Source: Utricularia gibba
Lineage: Eukaryota; Streptophyta; Magnoliopsida; Lamiales; Lentibulariaceae
NCBI GenBank assembly: GCA_002189035.1
Contig: CM007989.1
Span: 868,001-932,000 of the forward strand
Reading direction: 5' to 3'
DNA: 64,000 nt
Made by a program: the position numbers and the translations under genes
Shown: one piece after another, positions 27,782 to 38,450 of the stretch
How the letters are laid out: each line of letters starts with the position of its first letter
How positions within the stretch are numbered: position 1 is the first letter of the stretch
The notes under the pieces: model-generated
Told to the model about the DNA's origin: nothing
Database searches by the model: none
The model's input: only the letters and a program-made list of their open reading frames with translations

Positions 27782-30700
27782 CTAAACCGTGTAGTTTTGC
27801 TGAATCGTGTCGATGTCCAGCCCCTTGAGCTTCACCACAGACTCCACATGCCCTTTCAGAGTATGAAGCTCTCTCAACCTGGGATAAAGAGAAGAAGTGC
27901 ATAAGCTTTTTGTTGAAAATGACTTTTGGCACAAGGGGAGTCTCAGTTGAAATTAAACCTTGCAACTTCGGCACGCTTCATTGCTTGTTCCGCGATCACA
28001 GATAATTCCCTGTAGTTGTTCTTGTCATTCATGAGTTGGGAGGCATCTGGTGTTTGAAGCCCGTGTAGGGTTCGTTGAGCCATGGCCCATTGCGCCTCCC
28101 TTTCGCCTCGACCGTAGTCCTTCTTTGAAGTGAAAGCAGTCTAGCAACACAGAGCGATGGTGGAGTTACGAACTGGATGCTGCCAATGAAATAACAGGGA
28201 AATTCTTACCTTGTTTTCAATCATGTGTTTCCAAGCCCTGCCACTTAGTGCATATCTGATGATGAACTTGAAAATGTCCAAAGGAATGTAGAATATGATA
28301 TTGTAGAGCCATATCACCCCGCACCAGCCCCAACCTATTGCCTGGATTCGTGCAAATCCCCAGTTCGCATAGGCAGCTATAATAGTTGCAATCTGCGTAT
28401 GAGAGAAAATGTAGCATTATACCTACGATCAGAGATTGAAAATCTCTGTTCTTGTAGGTAGGTATCCCTTACCAGTTGTGCTACCAAAAAGGCGGCTATG
28501 AGCAGAAGACCGGGCCTTTCCACGTAAGACCAGCTCCTAGATCGAGTCACAAAGATGAGAGCCTGGCTTATGATGCTAACTTGTAGATACACAGCTGAGT
28601 TGAGCTCTTTAGGGTGGTCGTTGATGGGTCTTACCCCAAAATGTTTCTGAATGTAAGAAGTAGCTTCTGTCATATTGATTCCTCGAAGAAGTTGAAAAAG
28701 AAGAGTCTTTTGGTCTGTACTTACAGTGAAGAAGTTGGATTCCTGAGCTGCCCAAAAGAAAACCACGGTCATCACAGCAAGGTAAGCCCCCAGAACGATC
28801 CCCGTGGCGAAGATCTCCTTGAGCTTCCATGAATCGGGCATCGGGGACGGCTTTACCTTGTCTTTGGAGATCGTCATGATGGTTCCATCGTTGAGGATGG
28901 CGATGATCAGCACCATGAAAGGCGAGAAGTCGAACTTCCAAATGAGGGCAAGAAGCATGAAGCCCAGCACGATACGAATGGTGATGGAAACCGCATAGAT
29001 TGTGTAGTTCTTCATCCTTTGGAAGATGGCTCTGCTGGTCAGCACAGCACTGATTATGACACTCAGACCAGGCTCAGTTAGTACTATGTCCGAGGCACCT
29101 CGTGCCGCATCAGTTGCATCCGCTACTGCAATCCCAATGTCTGCTTTCTTGAGAGCTGGTGCATCGTTCACTCCATCTCCAGTCATTCCGCAAATATGCT
29201 TCATTTCTTGAAGCTTCTTGACAATCTCATACTTGTGTTCTGTGATACGAGGATTCTTGTAAGTTATGGCGGGCGGGAAGAAGATGAAAAGGAGTAGGGT
29301 GATTGTCTACCAGGGAAGACGCCAGCAAAACCATCTGCCTTTTCAATCAACTCTTCAATAGGGATATGGGCAATGCTTTCATCCTTGTGTTGTCCAAGGA
29401 GTGAAGAAGAGGGGTACATGTTCGTCCCATGCCGAGCCGACGAGCTGTTTCCTTTCCAATTGCGAGTTGATCTCCTGTGATCATCTTCACATTGACACCA
29501 AGGTTGAGAGCACGTTTGATCGTCTCCCCGCTATCATGCCTTGGAGGATCAAACAGCGGCAATAACCCAACGAAACTCCATGGACCTCCGGCACTCTCCT
29601 TCGTCTTCTCAGGTACAACCTTTCACATGACAGCAACATGGAACTTAAAGCTTGATTAGTTCATGAAATTTGAAGTCCACACTGGAAACTTTTTTACCTG
29701 CTGAGCAACAGCAAGGGACCGGAGGCCTCGATCGGCAAACTTGTCGATGATCGCATGAACTCTCCTCTTGACGTCCTCCTTTAGTTCGCAGAGTTCAATG
29801 ATCTGGAAGAATAAACAAAAAGATTAGCAACCGAAAGTTAAGGATTTTGAGTTAAAAAGAGACCTGAATACCCCACCTGTTCTGGTGCACCTTTACTGAT
29901 TCTATGCCAGTCCCCATTGTTGTCGATATAAGTAATAGCTGTTCGCTTTCCAACCGGGTTGAAAGGAAGGAAATGAACCTCTGTGATTCCTGCTCTGGCC
30001 TCCTTTGGATCAGCCAACATCCCAACAATGCAAGCATCAATGGCATCCTGATTTTCGACTCTCGAAGCTCGAGCCCCAAGAAGTATCAGTAGTTCCTTGT
30101 CTATATCCTTTGCAAAAACCTGAAAAACAGCTTTTTGATCATATCAGAAAATTCATTGTTGTAATAAATCTCATTCGAATAAGCACCACATTTGTTTACC
30201 TCAATCAAATTTTTATCCACTGTGAGCTTATTGAGAGTAAGTGTGCCAGTTTTGTCACTGCACAGCACATCCATTCCAGCCATTTCTTCAATGGCTGTCA
30301 TTCTTTTCGTGATGGCACCCTGTTGAGATAAACGGTGCGAGCCGATCGCCATGGTCACCGATAAAACGGTAGGCATAGCAATAGGAATCCCTCCAATAAG
30401 CAAAACCAGGAGATTATCAATTCCATCTCTGTAGCTTCTATGTTGAATCGGGTACATGACTATCAACTCAATGACAATCCCAATAGCAATGGAGCATATG
30501 CAGAAGTTACCAATAGCAGTGAGCACCTAAAGTCCATTCTCATGTTAAAATGATTATACAGAACATCAAGATGGCCACCAAGAGATAAGTCTACCTGTTG
30601 GAAATGACCAACATTCTGAGTACTGTCGACAAGATGAGCTGCTTTGCCAAAGAAAGTGTTGATACCAGTGGCTATGACAACCGCCTCGATTTCTCCTTGT

Positions 30701-31650
30701 TTGCAGGTCGATCCCGAAAAAACTTCGCTACCTGGATGCTTGGTCACAGGCAAGGACTCGCCTGTGAGAGCAGATTGATCAATCTTGAGAGGATCGCCTT
30801 CGAGTAGACGAGCATCAGCCGGGATAATGTCACCAAGTTTGATGCTGACAATATCTCCGGGGACCAAAATTGCCGCCTCTTGCTCGCTCCATCTCCCATC
30901 TCTCAGAACCTTTCAACAAAAACACGAGCGTGATCACTCAACAGAATAAGAGAAATCACCTTTACTTCTGTTAGGTTGTCTCAATACTACCTTAGTTTTG
31001 GGAGCAAGTCCAGCCATCAAAGCAGCTGCAGCATTACCAGCACTGTTCTCTTCCATGAAACTTATCGTCGAATTGAGAAACAGCAAAGCCACGATTCCAA
31101 CGAAATCTTGCCAATCTGGAGGCCTCCCCTGAAGTTGCATGCTCTCAAATGATTCACATAGTCTCACCAGAAAAACCTCAAAACATCTAATTCAACAAAA
31201 ACCTGTCCATTTGCCAGAACAATGGCGATAATCGCTGCCGCCTCCATCACCCAAGACAGTGGATTCCACATGAAACCCAGGAATTTCAGAAACTTGCTCT
31301 CCTGCCATTAACCAAAAGCAAAATATCACGCTAGTCGCTTCTGATACCCAATAAGTAAAATAAATGCAACCCGATTTATGTTTCTTGCCTCATTCTCCTC
31401 AAGCTTGTTGGGTCCAAAAACCTGAAGCCTCTTCTCAGCTTCAGAGTTAGTCAGCCCTTCCCTCGAACACTGAAGTTGCGTGAAAACTTCCTCCAATGGT
31501 ATACGCTCCTGACCGATTTCCCAAAAAAAGAATAAAAACTTTCATCCAAACAAAAAAAAAAAAAAGGAAATCGTAAATCGATTTCCATACCAGATCAACA
31601 TTCTCCTTTCTAATCTCCTCCAGACTGATACTACTTGTTCCCTCCGCCAT
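27782..31650 (-). CDS. AHA: Plasma-membrane H+-ATPase (P3A type)
   Basis: The proton pump that energises the plasma membrane. About 14 exons give roughly 950 aa, the usual AHA size. Motifs are TGES (actuator), the CSDKTGTLT phosphorylation loop with catalytic Asp, KGAPEQ (nucleotide site), [13 protein letters not shown] and [19 protein letters not shown] (P domain), then [21 protein letters not shown] and the C-terminal QQNYTV, whose penultimate Thr is the phosphorylation site that binds 14-3-3. The start [20 protein letters not shown] fits; an ATG three codons upstream is possible. Oddities: one base is missing near 29425 (GGACGAAC for family GGAACGAAC), intron 2 has a GC donor (GAG|GCAAGA), and a 78-nt intron (28647-28724) is in frame and stop-free. 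The isoform is not assigned. Confidence 0.95.
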
Positions 31651-32396
31651 CACACTCACCCAAAAGGAAATAAATCAAACACTCAAAAAATCCGAGAATC
31701 AGAATACCGATCGCAACAAAGGAACAGACAGTAGTTTAGAGTGAAGAGATGTAAACACAGTATGAGATGTAACAGCGTCGTTGGAGTGGTTTTTATACGG
31801 TGAGAAGCGAAACGAACTGTACATGAAGAGCTTCAATAATAGTAAACTGCAAAAATGGGGATCCCCAATCTTCAATGGAAGCCCAATCGCCACGTACAGC
31901 TTTCAGTAGCAGAAGCGGAGAAGAGAGAAAACAGAGTGATGCATGAATGGAAAGACCGTTACTCTTGAACGCCTTGCCCCGGGTCAATGGCTTACACGTG
32001 CTAACCCCTCATTGGCTAGCGTTTCTTTTCTCATTTCTCATTTTTATTATTTCATAATTAGCTTTTAATAATTCAAATTTGGTAATAAAATTAAAAAAAA
32101 ACTGTTCTAAATAATTTTGATAGTTAAAAATAAAATTTTAATTAAATAATTTATTTTAATGCATAATAAAAAATGAATTTAAAATATTTTTGACGCAATT
32201 TTTGCGTCATTAATACATCAAAACATTTTTACTACGAATAAAAATAATATGTTAATATTGTTTTCTCTTATAAAATTAGGGGAAATTTATTTATTGTGAC
32301 TTCGGGAAGACCCACTTGTGTCAGTCGTACCGGTAGCCATTTTTCTTTTACCTTTATTTTTTTTCTTTTAAAGAAATATATATTTTTCATATAGGG
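31651..32396. promoter_or_regulatory. Divergent promoter region H+-ATPase / leucine-zipper-like gene
   Basis: About 870 bp separate the two start codons. On the minus strand TATAAAAA (31790-31797) lies ~140 bp before the H+-ATPase ATG. The centre is AT-rich without a gene. Confidence 0.5.
31790..31797 (-). promoter_or_regulatory. TATA box of H+-ATPase gene
   Basis: TATAAAAA on the minus strand, ~140 bp upstream of the start codon, leaving a ~110-nt leader. Confidence 0.5.
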
Positions 32397-32404
32397 TATA
32401 TATA
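32397..32404 (+). promoter_or_regulatory. TATA box with pyrimidine-rich leader
   Basis: TATATATA lies 127 bp before the ATG at 32524. It is followed by a CT-rich stretch (about 32454-32487) typical of plant leaders. Confidence 0.5.
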
Positions 32405-32523
32405 GAAAGCTCCACTCTCAGATTTTCTCTGTCACCATATTCCATTTTCAACCCCCTGCTATCTCTCTTTTCTCTCTCTATCTCTAGCTCGGAAAATAGG
32501 CGAAAACAACGTGTCCGCCGTCT

Positions 32524-34815
32524 ATGACCATCGCCGACGATTGGGTGGCGGCCGCCATGGGCGACGATACGCTCGTGGTTGAGCTACTCGTGCGGCTCCA
32601 AGGCGCTACTCTTCCGGCGCCGAGGAAGGGCACAGCGGCGCTGCCTTTGCCGCTGGAGTGGAGCGTACGTCAGCGGCGATCCAGGTCTTTGAAGAAGGCG
32701 CAGAGGGCTAGCCCTTCCACGCCGTTGACGTGGAGCGGCGCGACGTCGTTTAGCGGATCTGGCGGTGGCGGTTATGACGAAGAGTCCTGCGATGTGCCAC
32801 CGGAAAAACTCCTCTCCGCCGCGAGATCTAAGGTTTGTGAAACACGAAAATATATTTCTCTGATTTTCATTTATCGGTCGCCGCCGCTAGATCGGAGACG
32901 GAACGTATTTTCGTCGATTTCACGGCGGTGTGCGTCCCTATGAACTGTTCGCATTCAGAGGCGCTCGTGTCAGCTGTTAACTTTGGGGTCACCTAACGTG
33001 TCAATGACTCTTGTACCCCCAGGAAATGTGGATATTTACTTCCGCGCGCGTGTGTTGGAAGCCAGATTCCAGCCATTCACATAACTCCTTGTGTTGCGTT
33101 GTGTCCCCCCCTCCTCCTCCACCGGCTGCCGGTGTGTCTGTCAACGAATGACACTTTTAGCCCTACACGCGAAACCCGTGGCTCGTCCTTTGGTGAAATT
33201 ACACCATTACCCTGGTCCTCTGACAGGTAGTCTGGTGATTAATGGCCTTTGGGGATCATAATCCGCACCAGAAGGGGTGTCGTGGTTTATGGTGAAAAGG
33301 GTGATTACCAGGGAAAATCGACTCAATTGTTGGCGTGTCCTTAGTGGCAATTAGGTCTGCTGTTTACGTTTGGGGGGTTATCTGGTACGGTGTGGATCAC
33401 CATTATTAACGTATGACGTCGTGTATCCGTTTTGGACTGGATGGGCATATTTGACCCATGTCCCTGAAACGCGACGTCGTTTGGAGTCTGATGCGCCGCA
33501 AGGCTCTCTCCCACGTCGTTCTCCTCTGCGATGGCCCCTTTCCTGGGTGATCACGAAGGTGAAGTGTGTGTGATCCGTGAAGCTTCTGGGTTTTGCTGAC
33601 AAAACTCCAAAAGCTTCCGTTTGACACCAAAACAGGTCATGTTTGGTAGAGCTTTTAGAGATGTGTACGAGGGAGCGTCGGTTACGTTGCCATGTATAAG
33701 GTTCTTCCTGATAAGCGGGGCAGTTCAATGCAGTCCTACCTCCAACTAGTTGGTTATTTGGTTTGCTTCTGAATTCCATTTTTTATTACTTGAAGACGGC
33801 TGCATTTAATGGCTCATAAATGAAGGGCAGATGATTTGGGTGCCCCCCCCCCCCCCCAAAAAAACCCTTCCTTTGGATTGTTCTCTGTGTTTTTGTTTGA
33901 GTGGTCAAGCCTGTGTGCGTGACTTTTATTTATGAGACCAAACTTATCTTGGTGTGGTATTTATGACTACATTCAAGTATTGATTGTGTGCATGTATCAA
34001 GGGTTCTTGCACTGTAGTGGCTGGTCTCTGTTGTGCATTTATTCGTATGATTCCGCTGCGATTATCCATGCTTATGAGTGGTTTATGTGATAGATCAATG
34101 GGGAGTGTGAAAAAAGGAGCTCTAAGAGGCTAAAAAGGAAGAAGGTAAATGAATACCTCTCATATTTTGCTCTTGCTCTGTGTTCTAATTGGTGAAAACT
34201 GTTGGCTAACTTGTCTTTGTGTTTCTTTTCTAATGATTCGTAGACATTATCAGAACTAAGGGTAGAAGAGAGCTCACTGCTCAAGGAAAGAATAGAGCTG
34301 AAAAAGGTAACCCACTTGTTTTCCTTCTCCCACTCGTGATGCAAAATTCAGACACTATATAATCTGTTTGTTAATTTAGGAAATAACCAAGTTGCGGTTG
34401 CATCTGGAAGAACAAACAGCAAAGAATGACAAGTTCAAGAGGATGAAGGTAAATGCCACAACTTTCTTCACTTATGCAGTTCCTTCCTTTTTTGCAGACA
34501 AACACACGACTCACTCACAAGTAGAATTGGAATACTATCTGCATACACAAACCTCGGCTACTTACTCTTGCTTTGTGAATGTTGCCTTGCTGTGTGCTCA
34601 TGTTCCTTGCCTTTGAACAGACAGAGTTGCAGCCTGTCATGGCTCAAGAATCTTCATCAACAGCATTACCATGCGCCAACTCCAACAAGCTACAACAAAA
34701 GATACCCTCCGCACCTGATGAACCGTCACCACTTTCAAAATTCATGCTTCCAGATCTAAACATCCCATTTGAAGAAGAATCACATTGCCCCGAACTCGTT
34801 CCTGCAATCAGCTGA
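32524..34815 (+). CDS. Uncharacterised plant protein with basic/coiled-coil segment and DLNIP motif
   Basis: I do not recognise a named family. Five exons (32524-32832, 34094-34144, 34244-34306, 34380-34448 and 34621-34815) are all in phase and give 228 aa. Residues 1-103 are GC-rich and contain LPLEWSVRQRRSRSLKK and TPLTWSGATSFSGSGGGG. Exons 2-4 encode a basic stretch (KRSSKRLKRKK) followed by a leucine-spaced helix (LSELRVEESSLLKERIELKKEITKLRLHLEEQ), resembling a short bZIP-like region. The C-terminus carries LPDLNIPFEEE, a DLNxP motif like EAR-type repression motifs. Nuclear localisation and a transcriptional role are inference only. Intron 1 is long (1.26 kb) and holds a C15/A7 homopolymer run. 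Confidence 0.65.
33844..33865. repeat. Poly-C/poly-A homopolymer run in intron
   Basis: About 15 C followed by about 7 A inside intron 1. Length accuracy here is doubtful in any sequencing technology. Confidence 0.8.
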
Positions 34816-35797
34816 CAGCTGCAGCAGAGGAAGCTAACAGGTGACCGACAAACATAACACACTAGAAAAATCACTAACACCGGTTCAAATCTGGAACTGT
34901 CTCATAGAAATCATTTGACAGCTCTGTTAACCAAGCAGCAGAAATTGTGGTTTCTTCACTGCCCTTGCACGTTGTTATACAGGAACTCTTTCATTCTTAT
35001 TATACACGAGTGTGGATCATTTAGCTTTGGATCTCGTTCATCATCCATGCGTTGATAAATTCAGATTTTACACATTTTTTGGGCTAAAAAATGTCGAGTA
35101 GGCAAGACAAATGTATTTTGTTGTATGATCCATCGTAAGCTAACCCGTCCAATGCATGATCAATGGGCTTTATTCATGAAGAGCCCGGCTTAATATAAGA
35201 ATTCTGGCCCAAGTTGTTTTGGAGGATGTAAGAGAATATTTTCAAGTTACCAATATAAGATTCAGGATTTTGTGATGATATCTTATATTGATTACGAATA
35301 AAATAAGATATGTAATTAAATAAAGTAAATCTTCTAATATTGTATAATGTATTTTCTTCAAAATGAAAGAATGTAAAATCATGAATGTTGAATATAAAAA
35401 ATAAACAATATAGTGTAATAAAAAAGTAAGTAATTACATTTGATATATATTATATTTTTTATTTAATTAATATATATTATTTTTATTAAATATTATTTTA
35501 TAAATATATATTTAAAGAAAATTAAATAAACTAAAATTTATTTCATCAAGAAAACTAATATAGTTTTCAAAAGTATTATTAAATTAATCTAAAGATATTT
35601 CCTAAATCACATATATATTAAAAACCAAATAAATTATGTTTGATATTTTGGGTTTGTAGGTAAGATGGAAGTGATAAGGTGCATTTATTACATTCATAGT
35701 CTCCCAAAGAAGAATAATTACTTGTGTGTTATAAGAAAATAGATTTAAGAGTGATGAGGAACACACACTAGAGAGTGGGGAGGGGACAAGCACACAC
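34816..35797. other. AT-rich spacer
   Basis: 3' flank and AT-rich DNA (especially 35280-35640); no gene or clear repeat seen. Confidence 0.6.
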
Positions 35798-36438
35798 TCA
35801 GGTAGGCTTCAAGTCCTGAAACAGAGAGTCCCACTTGACCTGTTCAAAGCCACCACTCCAGCGCTCCCTTTCTGGGGACTGAACCAACTTGCTGCTTGAG
35901 ATGCTGCTATCTGGATGGCTGGTTGGCGCTTCTCCTGCCTCGATCACCTCCGATTCCGGTAACGTCGACCCGTGACTCGAACCCGAACCCGAATCACCAT
36001 CCTTGTGCGCTGGTTTCGCCATGATGAGCATTCTTGGAGCAGAGCAAACCATAGCGCTCTCGTTTCTGCACCAGCTCCTCTGTTTCCTCTGCATCATCGT
36101 CAGCCTCCATCTCAAGCTGTGGTTCCTCATTGGCACCGCCACCGGCAACGCCGAGCCGCCGCGCCGCCCGAGAATCCCCGAACTCGACTCATCAGGAAGC
36201 TCTTGGTTCGCGCCGCCGCAGTGAGCATCCACAGGAAGCTCTTGCTCCTCTGCCTTCTCGCCAATTTGAGGATCTCCAGCCGGTGCTTGGCCTTCGTAAT
36301 CCCCATGCTCTGGAGGAAATCGTGGCTGAAGTAGGCGATATCCTCCTGGTCCAGCTCGTTGTCCACGAAGACGTAGGCGTATTCCGGGACGAGGGAAGGA
36401 TCAAGATCGGTTTTTGAGAGCCAGGACAGCCAGTCCAT
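35798..36438 (-). CDS. SAM-domain protein, copy 1 (frameshifted)
   Basis: A small protein with an N-terminal sterile-alpha-motif domain, a protein/RNA interaction fold. The start at 36438 gives MDWLSWLSKTDLDPSLVPEY...FLQSMGITKAKHRLEILKLARR. The C-terminus (KWDSLFQDLKPT) matches that of copy 2 (RWDSMFQNLKPT), but it lies in another frame. The frames overlap between about 36127 and 36232, and the shift corresponds to one missing base in a GC-rich stretch there. As written, the first frame ends at 36127. The gene is single-exon in this view; I cannot rule out a small intron in place of the frameshift. Copy 2 lies 1.5 kb downstream on the same strand, so this is a tandem duplicate pair. Confidence 0.7.
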
Positions 36439-37910
36439 AGGTTGCAGGATGAGGAAAAAATGGCCGCAGACACCACACCACAGCACACCACACACAGGTT
36501 TCTTTCAGTCTCTGGAGGCTTAATGGCACCTCGCTGACAGTAAGATGGTAGTTGAACATGAAAGTGACCAAGGTTTACTCCTTGTCTTTTTTTAACCAGA
36601 AATTATTGTATCATAATTTTATATCATAAAAAAACAAAAAAAAATAATGTGAAAATATCAACGCAATTTATTAATAAATTAATACTCTAATAACGAAAAA
36701 CCATGATTACATCACACAAACAATGCCATCTCAACTTACATTATTAAAATACTAATTTAAAATTTAAAAAACAATAACCCCAAAGTGGAAAAAACCATGA
36801 TCGTTCATTTATTGGATATTTTATATAAATGATGCAAAAATAATCATTATTGGATATTTATTGGATATTTTTCAAAATGACCCTCCATCCATTTGTCTAA
36901 AATTCTCAAAAGATGAATCTTCCAGAAGGTTTTGGTACACTGAGGAGGAGCGCAAGGATGTTGTTCATTTTTTACTGCGGTTTTGTTAGAATTTTCTTGT
37001 GTCCGATGGGGCAAAATGGTCCTGGAACGAGGTGGGCACGTGGGTTGGTTCCCCCGCCCCGCAGAACATCACGTGAACGTCAAGAGCTTGTACTCCAAGG
37101 AATCCATCCATCCCTTCAGACTCCCTAATCACAGGAATTAATTAGGCTAATAATTTATTATAATTAATTCATAATAGTGGAGAAATTAATTATCACTGCT
37201 TATGTAAATATTTTTATCATACATAATTTTTACTGTTTGAAATAATTGTCTAGTTAATAGTGGATGATTAAAAAATATTTAAAATATAATATTTTGAGAA
37301 CTAACTATATTCTTTACCTCAAAATTTGAAAATTAATTGATATATAAAATTTCATGGTTTAATTATGCTCGATAAACAAAAATTTAGGAATTGATTTTAC
37401 CAAAACGTTAAATATTGAGATTTTTTTAGAGGATTTACTTATTTTATTTATTGAATTATCATATATATATTTTTTAATTAAAATGTGCACTTTTATAATT
37501 GACGTCCCATTCTCATTTATGATAAGAAAATGGTGAACCCGGCTCTAGAATCATTATTTGCATTTTGCAGGGACCATCCCTCCATTCTTATTTCTTACAC
37601 TCATAACGACCCCCTAATTTCTTTATTTATTACAATTCAGTTTCTTTTTTCCCAAATAACTAACTCACTATTTTTGGAAAGGATGATATGTAATTTTAGA
37701 AACCTAGTTAAAAGTAACAAAGTGAATAATAATTAGTAATTTTATTATTGATATATATTATAAAAGAAATTAAAATCATAAAAAGTTGCAGAGATCCAAC
37801 CGGGGAATCACGTAGGGTTTGTGGTGGAGGGACAAGAGTGTTCGACATCACACCATGATGAAGAAGTAGCACGCAGGCAGAAGGAAGGAAGGAGACACAG
37901 CGTTTTTTAT
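36439..37910. other. Spacer between SAM-domain paralogues
   Basis: AT-rich DNA with short local repeats (TTATTGGATATTT units near 36810-36870). No gene seen. Confidence 0.55.
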
Positions 37911-38450
37911 TCAAGTTGGCTTCAGGTTCTGAAACATCGAATCCCATCGGACCCCCTCGTCGCACGCGCCGCCGCTGGGTATAAGATCATCGTCATCGTC
38001 GTAGTAGTAGTAGTAGCGGGGAGCGGGAGCCCGCTTCAACCGGGAGCTCGCGGAGAATTGCATAGAGTTGCAGCCATTGGTGATCAACAAGGGGGTGGCA
38101 TTGTTTACCATCCGGGCGCTCATGCTTCTCCCCACCTTGCTCCTCTTCAGGCGCCGGATCGGGGTGTAGCTCTGCACGGAGTCGCTGGAGCAGCTGATCA
38201 GTCGTCGGAGATAGCATCTGATGGCGATGGAGAGCTTGGAGCTCTGGGCGTGACTGCATTTCTTCCTCCTGACGAGCTTCAGGATTTCGAGGCGGTGCTT
38301 GGCGATGCCAATCCCCATGCTCTGCAGGAACTCGTGGTCCAAGTACGGCAGGTCCTCCTCTTCCAGCTGGTTCTGTGAGAATACAAGGGCGTACTCATAG
38401 GCCAGAGAAGGATCAAGACTGGTTTTAGAGAGCCAGGAGCACCAGTCCAT
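37911..38450 (-). CDS. SAM-domain protein, copy 2
   Basis: Intact single-exon paralogue of copy 1, 179 aa from MDWCSWL (38450). An ATG at 38489 would add 13 residues, but copy 1 starts at the MDW position. The SAM domain spans about residues 2-65 (WCSWLSKTSLDPSLAYEYALVF, EEEDLPYLDHEFLQSMGIGIAKHRLEILKL). The middle is basic (IRRLKRSKVGRSMSAR). A trinucleotide repeat then encodes five Tyr and five Asp (about 37984-38017), and the end is VRWDSMFQNLKPT. Plant genes of this class are poorly characterised; the role is unknown. Confidence 0.82.
   Translation of the reverse strand: MDWCSWLSKTSLDPSLAYEYALVFSQNQLEEEDLPYLDHEFLQSMGIGIAKHRLEILKLVRRKKCSHAQSSKLSIAIRCYLRRLISCSSDSVQSYTPIRRLKRSKVGRSMSARMVNNATPLLITNGCNSMQFSASSRLKRAPAPRYYYYYDDDDDLIPSGGACDEGVRWDSMFQNLKPT

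Noticed and set aside
33378-33779. 133-codon minus-strand frame inside intron 1 of the leucine-zipper-like gene
   Set aside because: No recognisable protein, and it lies in an intron with balanced splice sites on the other strand.
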